Below the pieces are notes generated by a model, which worked only from the letters and a program-made list of their open reading frames with translations, was not told where the DNA came from and did not search any database. The translations under genes and the position numbers were made by a program. 64,000 nt of DNA from the NCBI RefSeq assembly GCF_002551245.1, contig NZ_NTGZ01000004.1, forward strand, positions 22,710 through 86,709, read 5' to 3'. Positions 18,125-26,018 of the stretch are shown here, one piece after another. Source of the DNA: Streptomyces sp. rh34. GTDB taxonomy: Bacteria; Actinomycetota; Actinomycetes; Streptomycetales; Streptomycetaceae. Each line of letters opens with the position of its first letter. Position 1 is the first letter of the stretch.

Positions 18125-19198
18125 GTGGCCACTCCGCTGTCCGCCGAGCGGCAACTCGCGGCTCTGCGCACCGAGGGTGTGAAGGTCTCGGAGCACCGCA
18201 GTTGGCGCACCCACAACCGCAACCACAAGGGAGCATGGGGCCCGGTCCACGGGGTGATGATCCACCACACCGTCAGCTCCGGCGACGACTCCTCAGTGGC
18301 CCTCTGTTACAACGGCCACTCCGCCCTGCCCGGCCCGCTGTGCCACGGAGTCGGCCGCAACGATGGCACCGTCGCGCTCGTATCGTCCGGCCGTGCGAAC
18401 CACGCTGGCTCCGGCGACGGTGACGTGCTGCGCGCCGTCATCAACGAGACCGCCCTGCCCCCGGCCAACGAGGCGAACACCGACGGGAACCGGCACTACT
18501 ACGGGCTGGAGATCGTCAACCTCGGCAACAACAAGGACACCTACACCCGCGCCCAGTACCGGGCCGCGGTGCTGTGGGCGGCCGCCCTATGCCGGGCGCA
18601 CGGCTGGTCGGAGCGCTCGGTCATCGGCCACAAGGAGTGGCAGCCCGGAAAAATCGACCCCCGCGGCCCGATCGAGGGCGGCGGCTCCTTCTCGATGACC
18701 CAGTTCCGCGCCGACGTGCGAGCACAACTGGCGACGAAGCCGGGCAGCGACCCGACGCCGACCGCCCCCACCAAGCCGACGGCGCCGACGCCAGCCGTCA
18801 AGGAGGAACCGCCCGTGCCCGCCACGAAGGTCATCACCGAGTCCGTACCCGCGTCCGACCGACTCCCCGCCGGCGAGTACACGCTGATCAAGCTCGCCAA
18901 GGACACGGCCGCGCTCCAGGGCCCGTGCACCTACGTCGTCACCGCCTACGCCACGATCACCGGCACCCCCGGCACCAGGGTCACCGCCCGGTACCACGAC
19001 CTGCCACTCGCCACCGGCCGCCCATCCCTCGACCTCCCAATCGACGGCGGCGTCATCGGCCCGGACGGCACCCTCAACCTCTCCGCCACCCGCAACGGAG
19101 GCCTCGACGCGAAGGAGCAACTCCGCCTGGAGCTGCGGGCCGACGCCGACGCCACCGTCACCCGACGTGTCCTGCGCGCCCTGCGCACCGACGCCTGA
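18125..19198 (+). CDS. Endolysin, N-acetylmuramoyl-L-alanine amidase
   Basis: A 357-residue protein. Residues about 30-185 are an Amidase_2 (PGRP-fold) domain: zinc ligand region MIHHTV (His47/48), Glu129 in YYGLEIVN, His169 in VIGHKEW and Lys176 in GKIDP. A Thr/Pro-rich linker (about 205-235) leads to a beta-rich C-terminal domain (about 240-355) that is likely to bind the cell wall. It cuts the amide bond between MurNAc and L-Ala at lysis. GTG 18125 is the start just after the previous stop. Confidence 0.92.
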   Translation: MATPLSAERQLAALRTEGVKVSEHRSWRTHNRNHKGAWGPVHGVMIHHTVSSGDDSSVALCYNGHSALPGPLCHGVGRNDGTVALVSSGRANHAGSGDGDVLRAVINETALPPANEANTDGNRHYYGLEIVNLGNNKDTYTRAQYRAAVLWAAALCRAHGWSERSVIGHKEWQPGKIDPRGPIEGGGSFSMTQFRADVRAQLATKPGSDPTPTAPTKPTAPTPAVKEEPPVPATKVITESVPASDRLPAGEYTLIKLAKDTAALQGPCTYVVTAYATITGTPGTRVTARYHDLPLATGRPSLDLPIDGGVIGPDGTLNLSATRNGGLDAKEQLRLELRADADATVTRRVLRALRTDA

Positions 19199-19215
19199 CC
19201 CAGAAGGAGTACCCC

Positions 19216-19479
19216 ATGAGCGACACTCCGTTCCCTCTCCCGTCCACCGAGACCGTCATCAAGGGAGCGCGCACCTACGCCCGCGACCTGGCCGAGCGCG
19301 TCACCGCAACGTTCCTTCAGACCTTCGTCGGCGGGCTGGTGCTGACTCAGCCGTTCGATATCGGCATGTGGGAGGCCGCCGCTGTCGGCGGTGTCGGCGC
19401 CGCGCTCTCTCTGCTGAAGGGGCTGGTCGCGCGGTGGCGGGACGTCACCCATTCCGCGTCGCTCGCCAAGGGTGTCTGA
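19216..19479 (+). CDS. Holin (r1t/phi-type small membrane protein)
   Basis: A protein of 87 residues with two hydrophobic segments (about 36-50 and 52-68), the second being GGVGAALSLLKGLVA, very like r1t-type holins of actinophages. It lies 17 bases after the endolysin stop behind AGAAGGAG. It would permeabilise the membrane so that the amidase reaches the wall. Confidence 0.8.
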   Translation: MSDTPFPLPSTETVIKGARTYARDLAERVTATFLQTFVGGLVLTQPFDIGMWEAAAVGGVGAALSLLKGLVARWRDVTHSASLAKGV

Positions 19480-19505
19480 CCCACCTCGCACCAGGAGGCA
19501 TGTAC

Positions 19506-19817
19506 GTGGACGCTGCGACCATCGGCGCCGTCGGAACGATCGTCGTCGGGCTCGCAGCGGCTGCGGCTGCTCTGATCGGACAGCGCACCAACGCGAGGGC
19601 CACCCACCAAGGGGTTGTGATGACCGGGTTCGGTGGGCTCGTCAACGAGCTCCAGGAGGAACGGGCCGACCTCCGCGAGAAGCTCGCCCAAGCGCACGCC
19701 GAGCTGGCTGGGGAACGCTCCGACAAGGCCCAGCTGCACGCGCAGATCGCACAGTTGCAAGCCGAGATCGCCGAACGTGACCGCCAGATCGCCGCCCTAC
19801 GGAGGACCGCCCCGTGA
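19506..19817 (+). CDS. Lysis-cassette membrane protein with coiled coil
   Basis: A protein of 103 residues with one N-terminal membrane segment (about 5-25, GTIVVGLAAAAAALIG) and a long charged coiled coil from about 40 to 100 with heptads such as LREKLAQAHAEL. The AGGAGG at 19493-19498 lies only one base before ATG 19500, but seven before GTG 19506, so GTG is the better start. A second holin or spanin-like partner is plausible from its position. Confidence 0.75.
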   Translation: MDAATIGAVGTIVVGLAAAAAALIGQRTNARATHQGVVMTGFGGLVNELQEERADLREKLAQAHAELAGERSDKAQLHAQIAQLQAEIAERDRQIAALRRTAP

Positions 19818-20497
19818 CCCGCCATCGCCCTGAAGGGATACTCGCTCGCCGCTGGCGGTCGCTCGCCGTCGCCGCGGTGCTTGCCGTGTTGTCCGGCGCG
19901 ATCGTGCTGGTGTGGCTGCGCATCGATGCTGAGGCGCAGCGCACCGCGAATGTGGCGGCTGAGGCGGACCGGCGCGGTGACGCGGTGTCGACGCTGGCCG
20001 GGGACGTGCGCACCCTACGCGCGCAGATCCAGGCCGAGGGCGGCACCCCTGCTGCACCGGACCCGGCGGCGGCGGTCGATGACCTGCCGGACCGGGTCGA
20101 GGTCCCGGTGCCGATCCCCGGGCCGTCGGGCCCGCGCGGGCAGAAGGGCGAGGCGGGCACTCCTGGGAAGGACGGTACGGACGGGGAGCCGGGCGCGGCT
20201 GGGTCGCCGGGTCCGGCAGTCACGGGAGAGCCCGGCCGGGACGGGGTGAACGGCGCCGACGGAACCGACGGAGCACAGGGAATCCAGGGTGAGCGCGGCG
20301 AGAAGGGCGAGCCCGGCGAGCGCGGCCAGGCGGGTCCTCCTGGCCCGGCCTGCCCCGACGGATTCAGTCTCCAGCCGCCGCCGGGTGATCCGGATGGGCT
20401 GATGTGCCGGCGTGATGGTGCGCCACCGCCGGAGACTCCTGCCGGGTCACCGAGCCCGCTCGCTCTGGCGCTCGATCCGCGCCGCCAGTACCCATGA
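19814..20497 (+). CDS. Collagen-like membrane protein
   Basis: A 227-residue protein. It has an Arg-rich N-terminus and one membrane helix at about 17-36 (VAAVLAVLSGAIVLVWL), a coiled-coil stalk (40-75), then Gly-X-Y collagen repeats from about 104 to 175 with PGPSGPRG, KGEAGTPGKDG and GERGEKGEPGERG, and a Pro-rich tail with two Cys. GTGA overlap couples it to the preceding coiled-coil gene. It may form an extracellular triple-helical stalk on lysogens or assist lysis; function unknown. Confidence 0.75.
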   Translation: MTRHRPEGILARRWRSLAVAAVLAVLSGAIVLVWLRIDAEAQRTANVAAEADRRGDAVSTLAGDVRTLRAQIQAEGGTPAAPDPAAAVDDLPDRVEVPVPIPGPSGPRGQKGEAGTPGKDGTDGEPGAAGSPGPAVTGEPGRDGVNGADGTDGAQGIQGERGEKGEPGERGQAGPPGPACPDGFSLQPPPGDPDGLMCRRDGAPPPETPAGSPSPLALALDPRRQYP

Positions 20498-20530
20498 TCG
20501 CGACGTGAAAGGGGCGGTCTGCCTGCCTAC

Positions 20531-20570
20531 CTGTCCTATAGTTTTGCGACTTTAATAACGTGATCTTGCT
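20531..20570 (+). repeat. 40-bp inverted repeat, left copy
   Basis: The 40 bases here are the reverse complement of 32481-32520 with one mismatch (base 11). The element is strikingly AT-rich for this genome, with core GCGACTTTAATAACGTGATC. It lies just after the lysis cassette and brackets, with its partner, a 12-kb segment that contains both recombinase genes. Confidence 0.9.
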
Positions 20571-20735
20571 CAGATCTCCGGCCACGCTCCGCCGCTCATC
20601 GGCAATCCCCGGGTTACCGCAAAGCCGCTGGTCAGAACGGATTGTCAGTGGTCCCGTCTACCGTGGATTGGGTACGGACTGCCGGGAAGCCACGGGGCTT
20701 CGGGAGCACGTCAGTCCCTGGCCCGGGGAGGCCGC

Positions 20736-21014
20736 ATGGCAAGGAGCAAGGTCACGTTCGACTCGAACGCGTTCCGCCGGAACCTGAACAAGGTCGCGAA
20801 CGAGGCGGCAGGGAAGGTCGGGGCGAAGATCTCGGCGGTGCTGAATGGCATGTCGTCGGAGTTCGAGGGCCGGCCGGTGGAGGAGATCAAGCCGGTGTTG
20901 CAGCAGCGTTGGGCTGGTGTGGCTGGTGGGTCGATTACGGATCCGGAGTTGTCGGAATATGCAGCGAAGATCGCGGCGGGTGAGACGTTCGACGTGAAGG
21001 TCAACGTACGCTGA
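20736..21014 (+). CDS. Small basic protein of unknown function
   Basis: A protein of 92 residues with ATG 20736 behind GGGGAGG. It starts MARSKVTFDSNAF and has two amphipathic helices followed by a KVNV strand. It stands alone between the 40-bp repeat and a strong bidirectional terminator, so it has its own transcript. Not recognised; the fold could be a small DNA- or protein-binding one. Confidence 0.75.
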   Translation: MARSKVTFDSNAFRRNLNKVANEAAGKVGAKISAVLNGMSSEFEGRPVEEIKPVLQQRWAGVAGGSITDPELSEYAAKIAAGETFDVKVNVR

Positions 21015-21018
21015 CACG

Positions 21019-21056
21019 GTGATGCCCCCGGCCACTTGTCCTGGCCGGGGCATCAC
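21019..21056. terminator. Bidirectional terminator
   Basis: GTGATGCCCCCGGCC (21019-21033) pairs with GGCCGGGGCATCAC (21043-21056). It separates the rightward gene ending at 21014 from the leftward gene ending at 21067, so it can serve both. Confidence 0.8.
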
Positions 21057-21066
21057 GCTGTGCGGG

Positions 21067-21306
21067 CTACTGCTCGGTTACGAGGAGGGCGGCAGGGGTT
21101 CCACCGGCGCTCCGGATCGGGGACACCTTCCACCCCTCGCCCTCCAGGGCGTACCTGATCTCATCGGCCCCGAGGCCTGCGCGCCCGAGGTGCACAGTGA
21201 CCCTCCCGTTATCCGGGACTCCGGGGGTGGCGTGCTCGATTCGCTCGATCAGGTGTCGCTGATCGGCTACGAACGCAGCATCGGCAACGGCTTCGATTGA
21301 AGGCAT
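21067..21306 (-). CDS. Small hypothetical protein
   Basis: A protein of 79 residues, last gene of a three-gene leftward operon. Start ATG at 21306 follows GAGGACC. It has a beta-alpha-beta pattern (GRVTVHLGRAGL, ADEIRYALEGEGWKVS). Not recognised. Confidence 0.65.
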   Translation of the reverse strand: MPSIEAVADAAFVADQRHLIERIEHATPGVPDNGRVTVHLGRAGLGADEIRYALEGEGWKVSPIRSAGGTPAALLVTEQ

Positions 21307-21317
21307 GGTCGTGGTCC

Positions 21318-21713
21318 TCACCGCTCGGGGCCGAGGGCTCGGATGGTGGTGCACGGCCAGCTGATGTCGCCGTGGTTGGAGCACACGTCACAGTAGGCCC
21401 CGGTTCCGGCGTCGGAGTCGCGCTTCTCGTGGAGTGCACGCACCCGCTGGATGGCGTCGCGCTGCTCGGCGAGCTTGGTGACGAACTGGGGGATGGTGTG
21501 GGTGTTCAGGTGCTCCAGGAGCACGGCGTCGATCTGTTCGATGTGGAGCCGTGCGGTGTCGGCCGCCATGCGCGTTACGACGTCGGAGATCGTCTCGCTG
21601 GGGCCCTGGGTGTAGCGGTTGGGGTTGTCTTCGGCGGTGGCCTGGGGTGCGTCGTGGTGCCACCCGCAGTCGAGTGGGCATTGGTAGCGCATCGTCGGGC
21701 CGTAGGTCTGCAT
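21318..21713 (-). CDS. Zinc-finger-like hypothetical protein
   Basis: A protein of 131 residues with Cys pairs at each end (YQCPLDCGWHHD near the N-terminus, AYCDVCSNHGDISWPC near the C-terminus) around a long helical core. The two ends could form zinc sites. Start ATG 21713 lies behind GAGGACCACC, nine bases after the stop of the upstream gene. Function unknown. Confidence 0.7.
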   Translation of the reverse strand: MQTYGPTMRYQCPLDCGWHHDAPQATAEDNPNRYTQGPSETISDVVTRMAADTARLHIEQIDAVLLEHLNTHTIPQFVTKLAEQRDAIQRVRALHEKRDSDAGTGAYCDVCSNHGDISWPCTTIRALGPER

Positions 21714-21721
21714 GGTGGTCC

Positions 21722-22027
21722 TCACTGGTCGCTCTTGTGGGGCTTCTTCTCGTGGTTGCGCATGCTGGCCGGTGCTCCGATGTAGCCGCATCGCTCGCAC
21801 TCTTCCCACCCGGCGTCTTCGCGTGCTTTGTGGGTGACGGAGTGGCTGGGGCCGAAGCCCTTGGCGTGGAGCATCTGGGCGACGGAGCCGCCGTATTCGA
21901 CGGCGATGAGGGCGGCTTCGGCGACCTTGTCGTGGCCTCGGGCGAAGAAGCTGCCGAGGCCGATGTCGGTGCCGCAGCCGCAGAAACACTTGCCGGTGGG
22001 GATGAGGCGGGGGAGGCTCTTCGTCAT
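21722..22027 (-). CDS. Small zinc-ribbon protein
   Basis: A protein of 101 residues with a CFCGCG cluster near the N-terminus, a helical centre and a C-terminal CERCGYIGAPASMRNHEKK zinc-finger-like motif. First gene of the leftward operon. No ribosome site precedes ATG 22027, and a TANNNT box lies seven bases upstream, so the transcript is probably leaderless. Function unknown. Confidence 0.75.
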   Translation of the reverse strand: MTKSLPRLIPTGKCFCGCGTDIGLGSFFARGHDKVAEAALIAVEYGGSVAQMLHAKGFGPSHSVTHKAREDAGWEECERCGYIGAPASMRNHEKKPHKSDQ

Positions 22028-22034
22028 GCAGACC

Positions 22035-22040
22035 AAGGTA
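22035..22040 (-). promoter_or_regulatory. Leaderless-type -10 box for leftward operon
   Basis: On the minus strand TACCTT ends seven bases before ATG 22027, and no Shine-Dalgarno sequence lies between. This spacing is typical of leaderless actinobacterial genes. A clear -35 is not visible. Confidence 0.45.
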
Positions 22041-22129
22041 GCGCTTCTTGGTTGGCATTCATAGTCACTTTTCAAGAATGTGGGGCGGTCGGGGGCAGCA
22101 ACTCGCCCCATCGGGCGCACCCTTGAACC

Positions 22130-22273
22130 ATGAGCACTGACTCGACTCCCCGCGAGGTCGAGGCGCCCAGCCCCGACGACACCGCGCACCCCGGCGAACC
22201 ACCCGACCCGCCGGAGCGGCCGCGCGAACCGGGCGCCCGGCCGGCCCCGCTGTCCCGGCTGCTGTTCCCGTGA
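22130..22273 (+). CDS. Small Pro/Glu-rich protein
   Basis: A protein of 47 residues, very rich in Pro, Glu, Arg and Asp, ending LSRLLFP. It is coupled by a GTGA overlap to the next small gene, which is the best evidence that it is real. No clear ribosome site. Probably disordered; function unknown. Confidence 0.45.
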   Translation: MSTDSTPREVEAPSPDDTAHPGEPPDPPERPREPGARPAPLSRLLFP

Positions 22274-22449
22274 CGCGGATGCTGGGCGCCTGGTCGTCGC
22301 CGTGGTGCCCGTACTGTCGTGGCCCGGCGGGGGTGGACTGCCCGGACCGGTCGTGGTCGAAGAAGCAGCAGCGGGCGCGGGAGGAACGGGCCTGGCGGCG
22401 GGAACTTTTCCAATTCCCCCTCTACACTATTAAGGTCGACGAAATGTAA
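22270..22449 (+). CDS. Small Cys-containing basic protein
   Basis: A protein of 59 residues starting with GTG in a GTGA overlap. It carries WCPYCRGPAGVDCPD, a possible zinc knuckle, then a basic Arg/Lys helix KKQQRAREERAWRREL. Such small knuckle-helix proteins are common in actinophages. Function unknown. Confidence 0.6.
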   Translation: MTRMLGAWSSPWCPYCRGPAGVDCPDRSWSKKQQRAREERAWRRELFQFPLYTIKVDEM

Positions 22450-22467
22450 AGGGTGGGGCACAGCATC

Positions 22468-23367
22468 ATGCCGCGAGCGCTGACCGATGAGCAGGTCGAG
22501 GAAGTCCGCGCCCTGTACGCCCAAGGGGTCAGGACCGTAGAGATCGCTGAGCGGTACGGCGTTTCCCGCCCCACCGTCCTCAAGGCCGTCCCTGCGGAGG
22601 AACGGCGGCCGCGAGGCCCATGGAAGCCGTTCACGGAAGCCGAGGAGGTGGTCGCGAAGTACCGGAGCGGTCAGACCATCGTTGCCCTCGCCGAGGCATA
22701 CGGCGTCGACACGACGAAGATCCGCCGGATTCTCATAGATGCTGGCGTCGAGAGGCGGCCCGCTAAGCCCCCTGCGCTTGACCTGCCAGCGAAGGAGATC
22801 GCCGACGCCTATCGCTCGGGTAAGACACTTCGCGCGATCGCCGCCGTCTACGGCGTTACTCCTGACCCGATCCGGCGTGTGCTGGCCGAGCAGGGCGTGG
22901 AGACGAGGTCGACCGGGTACGCCCCCTCGCTCAGCAGCGAGCAGAAGGAGGAGGCCCGCAGGCTGCGCGAGCAAGGTGCCAGCACCCTCGAACTCGCGGA
23001 ACGGTTCAGTGTGTCGCGAGCCGTCATGCAGGCAGCCGTTCGAGGTGTCCGAGGTCCCAACTCGGGCGAGAAGACTCGTCAGACAGACGCCGAGATCGTT
23101 GCCGCCTACGAACGAGGGGTAAGCATCCAGGAGCTAGCGCGCCGCAATGGAATGGCTCACCCCACCGTTACCAAGGTACTGAAGGACGCAGGTGTGGCGC
23201 TCCGTGGACGTGGCGCTCCTCGAAAAGGCCTGCCGGAGCACGAGATCCTTGAGAGAGCCAATTCGGGTGAGAAGCTGACTGATCTGGCCAAGGCGTACGG
23301 CATCAGCGATCCGACCCTCCGGCGCGTGCTCCGGGAGGGCGGGTTCCGCTTTCAGCGCTCCCGTTGA
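22468..23367 (+). CDS. Protein made of six tandem helix-turn-helix repeats
   Basis: A 299-residue protein that consists almost entirely of six repeats of 40-50 residues, each with the pattern (E)xVxxxYxxGxTxxxIAxxYGVSxxTVxxVLxxxGV. Repeat centres lie near residues 25, 70, 115, 165, 215 and 255. This is the helix-turn-helix type of invertase and resolvase C-termini. A chain of six suggests wrapping along a long or repetitive DNA target. ATG 22468 is chosen; GTG 22453 is an in-frame alternative. It sits upstream of the recombinase genes and may be an architectural or regulatory factor. Confidence 0.8.
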   Translation: MPRALTDEQVEEVRALYAQGVRTVEIAERYGVSRPTVLKAVPAEERRPRGPWKPFTEAEEVVAKYRSGQTIVALAEAYGVDTTKIRRILIDAGVERRPAKPPALDLPAKEIADAYRSGKTLRAIAAVYGVTPDPIRRVLAEQGVETRSTGYAPSLSSEQKEEARRLREQGASTLELAERFSVSRAVMQAAVRGVRGPNSGEKTRQTDAEIVAAYERGVSIQELARRNGMAHPTVTKVLKDAGVALRGRGAPRKGLPEHEILERANSGEKLTDLAKAYGISDPTLRRVLREGGFRFQRSR

Positions 23368-23488
23368 GCCTGGCCGCGAATCGGGGCGATCCTTAGGATC
23401 GCGCACACAGCAGAAACGGCGGCGACCTCCGGATGCGGACCCGCGATAAGCTCACTTGCGTCCACTTAGCCTGATTCGTGAGGGTTCC

Positions 23489-23764
23489 ATGGTCCAGCAC
23501 GCTGCTACGTGCCCGCTCTACCCGACTCACTGGCTCCGGTTCGCCGTGGCCACGACCGGACTCCTCCTCCAGGACCCGCCCGACCCGGGCGGAGACCGGA
23601 TCTCGGCGATGATGCTGACCGACGCGCTCGCCCACCTTGCCGAGCTCCCGAATTGGGAGACCGTCACCCTGAAGGATGTCGTGGACCAGGTGGACTGGGT
23701 GGAGAGTTCTCCCAACCGCGAGTGGCTGCGGTCGCAGTGCACCTGCGGAGCTCTGGACGGCTGA
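23489..23764 (+). CDS. Small hypothetical protein
   Basis: A protein of 91 residues, ATG 23489 behind GAGGG. It starts with VQHAATCPLYPTHWLRF and ends with SQCTCGALDG; the three Cys and two His may bind a metal. It lies between the six-repeat helix-turn-helix gene and the recombinase, with its own intergenic regions on both sides. Not recognised. Confidence 0.65.
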   Translation: MVQHAATCPLYPTHWLRFAVATTGLLLQDPPDPGGDRISAMMLTDALAHLAELPNWETVTLKDVVDQVDWVESSPNREWLRSQCTCGALDG

Positions 23765-23806
23765 GCCAGCGTCGCACCTGAGCAGGCGGACCGTTGCGTC
23801 TCACCT

Positions 23807-23827
23807 CGGATAACCTTTCGTTATCCG
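23807..23827. repeat. Inverted repeat in recombinase leader
   Basis: CGGATAAC-CTTTC-GTTATCCG: perfect 8-bp arms around a 5-bp centre, 19 bases before the recombinase GTG. It could be an operator, an mRNA hairpin, or a core-type tyrosine recombinase site. Confidence 0.7.
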
Positions 23828-23845
23828 ATCACTCAGGAGGATCGC

Positions 23846-24907
23846 GTGGGAAACGCCCCCGCACCCATCCCGGAGTCCGACGAGGCGCTCACGCTCCGCT
23901 GGGCCGAACGACACGGCGTCGACACTGCCCGCCGGCTGGTCGACGCGGAGAACCTCGCCGACGCAGTTGCGCGCGAGATCACCCCCGACAACACGATCGA
24001 CACCTACGCCAAGTCCTGGCGCGTGTGGAAACGGTTCTGCGTGTCCCAGAACTTCCCCCTCACCGAAGGAACCCGCGGCTCCCTCGTCGCCTTCGCCGTC
24101 TGGATGCTCCGCGAGGGCCGACAGGACGGCACCGGCTACGCACCCACCGCCGCCAAGACCCACCTGGCGGCCACCGCTGTGGGGTTGCGCCAGCGGGGCC
24201 ACCCGGTGAGCAAGGACGTATTTGCTGAAGCCCGCGACGCCCTCGACGGCCTGGCCGTGCAACTCCTCAAGGCGGGTGAACGTCGGGGCCGCGGCAAGGC
24301 AGTGGCCGCCAGCGTCGATGGGTTGAGCATGATTGTCCGCGCCTGCCCGCCCGACCTGACCGGGCTCAGGGACAAGGCCCTCGTGCTCACCGGCTTCAAC
24401 TTCGCCTCGCGCGCCTCCGAACCGGCAGGACTGCTGGCCGGTGACATCACGGTGCAGCCGCGCGGCATGGTCGTCTCCGTCCTCACCGGCAAAACGCGGT
24501 ACTCCGTACGGGAAGCGAAGATCCCGTACTCGCAGACACCTGAACTCTGCCCGGTACGGGCTTGGATCGCCTACCGCGAGCAGCTCGTCGCCGAGCACGG
24601 GTCGAAGTGGGCCGCCCCCTCCACGCCGGCCTTCGTCGCCATCAGCCGCTGGGGAAAGGTAACGGGAGGCCTCGGTCCGGACGGCGTCACCCGTGCCATC
24701 AAGCGGATCTCCGCCCGCGCCCAGGTCCCGATCGTCTGGACCGGCCACTCTCTGCGCGCCGGCCTCGCGACCGAGGGACGCAGGAAGGGCAAGGACGCTG
24801 TCTCCATCTCCCGCCAGGGTGGATGGGCTCCCAACAGCCGCGAGATGCTCGGGTACATGCGAACGGCTGACGAATGGGACGACAATGCCTCCGCGGGACT
24901 GACCTGA
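23846..24907 (+). CDS. Tyrosine recombinase / integrase
   Basis: A 353-residue protein with an N-terminal SAM-like DNA-binding region (about 45-140, TIDTYAKSWRVWKRFC) and a catalytic domain carrying Arg189 (NFASRASE), Lys216 (TGKTRYS), His301-x-x-Arg304 (TGHSLRAG), Trp327 in the usual His/Trp position (QGGWAP) and nucleophile Tyr337 (MLGYMR). All six catalytic positions are filled, so it should be active. GTG 23846 follows AGGAGG. Its stop overlaps the next gene (TGATG), implying tight co-expression with a recombinase-like partner. Confidence 0.9.
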   Translation: MGNAPAPIPESDEALTLRWAERHGVDTARRLVDAENLADAVAREITPDNTIDTYAKSWRVWKRFCVSQNFPLTEGTRGSLVAFAVWMLREGRQDGTGYAPTAAKTHLAATAVGLRQRGHPVSKDVFAEARDALDGLAVQLLKAGERRGRGKAVAASVDGLSMIVRACPPDLTGLRDKALVLTGFNFASRASEPAGLLAGDITVQPRGMVVSVLTGKTRYSVREAKIPYSQTPELCPVRAWIAYREQLVAEHGSKWAAPSTPAFVAISRWGKVTGGLGPDGVTRAIKRISARAQVPIVWTGHSLRAGLATEGRRKGKDAVSISRQGGWAPNSREMLGYMRTADEWDDNASAGLT

Positions 24908-26013
24908 TGCCTACGAGTGGAGCCGACGTGACCCCGAAGGTGTACGAGGCGGCGTCGGTGCGGCAGCTGTCCGCGGTGGTGGACGGCATGACCGGCACGG
25001 TGTCCGACAGCCGACTGCGGCAGTTGCGGATGGTCGTCGGCATGTTCGACCGGGCGGTGGGCCGGGACGAGATGCCGGGCAGGGCGTCCCGGTCAGCAGC
25101 CCAGTTGTTCACGTGGGCGGCGCTACGCCCGTTCTGGGAGCTGGCGGCCGCCGGGGAACTGCGGCATTGGGAGAAGGACATCGGGAAACCGCTGCCGGTG
25201 ACCACGCTGCGGGTGGTGCGGAACTGCTTGGAGGTTCTGGCTGGCCGGGTGCTGCCTGCGGGTCGGCGGGTGCGGTTGCCGGAGCTGGAGGCGCCTGTGC
25301 TGAAGTCGACGGTGGATGACCGGTCGTTGGCCGCCTTGTATCGGGGGATGGTGGATCTGGCGGCGACAGGGCCGTTGGTGCGGGACGGGACGGCCCTGTC
25401 GCCGGAAGACCGGGCGCGGACGTTGGCGATGGTGGCGGTGCTGCTGGATGCGGGGCTGCGGTCGGGGGAGATGGCCGCGCAGACGTTGTCGGACCTGGCA
25501 CCGGGGGTGGCGGCGGTGGGGGTGCGCCGGCGGGCCCAGCGGCGGGACGAGGCTCGGGCCGGGGAGGTTGCCGCGGTGACAGGGCTGCACCCGTCGACCG
25601 TGACGAAGGTGTTGTCCGGGTTGGGGCATGACCGGTCGTTGGCGACGGAGGCCCGGGTCCTGGAGGCTGCCGCGGCGTTGCCGCCGGTGCCGGAGGTGGA
25701 GTGGTTCGAGCTGCGGGAGGGGTCCCGGGTGGCGGTGCGCCGGTGGCTGGCCGTGCGGGAGCTGCTGGTGTCGGAGGATGTGCCGTTGACGGGGCAGCGG
25801 ACAGCGTTGTGGGTGACGTTGACGCCGTCGAAGGCGGGGCCGATCGGGATCCCGCTGCGTCCACAGGGGCTCAGGCAGGCGTATGCGCGGGGGATCACGG
25901 CGTTGAACTGGGTGATGGCCGCGTCGCATGGGTGGGAGCCGTTGCCGACGACGATGGAGCAGGTGCGCCGGTCGGTGGACGTGGTGCCGCTGCTGGACCC
26001 GCCCGGGGTGTGA
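24907..26013 (+). CDS. Recombinase-like partner with inserted LacI-type helix-turn-helix
   Basis: A 368-residue protein. The first 200 residues resemble the arm-binding and early catalytic part of tyrosine recombinases, with Arg185 in LLDAGLRSGEMAAQTLSDL at the box I position. Residues about 219-258 (EVAAVTGLHPSTVTKVLSG then TEARVLEAAAAL) match a LacI-family DNA-binding domain inserted into the catalytic domain. The rest (260-368) lacks a convincing HxxR or Tyr, so it is probably inactive for strand cleavage. It may form a heteromeric complex with the upstream recombinase and give it sequence specificity. Confidence 0.75.
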   Translation: MPTSGADVTPKVYEAASVRQLSAVVDGMTGTVSDSRLRQLRMVVGMFDRAVGRDEMPGRASRSAAQLFTWAALRPFWELAAAGELRHWEKDIGKPLPVTTLRVVRNCLEVLAGRVLPAGRRVRLPELEAPVLKSTVDDRSLAALYRGMVDLAATGPLVRDGTALSPEDRARTLAMVAVLLDAGLRSGEMAAQTLSDLAPGVAAVGVRRRAQRRDEARAGEVAAVTGLHPSTVTKVLSGLGHDRSLATEARVLEAAAALPPVPEVEWFELREGSRVAVRRWLAVRELLVSEDVPLTGQRTALWVTLTPSKAGPIGIPLRPQGLRQAYARGITALNWVMAASHGWEPLPTTMEQVRRSVDVVPLLDPPGV

Positions 26014-26018
26014 GCGGG

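Noticed and set aside
20110..20340. Repeated GGxGAxGG DNA as a regulatory repeat
   Set aside because: Explained by Gly-X-Y collagen codons.
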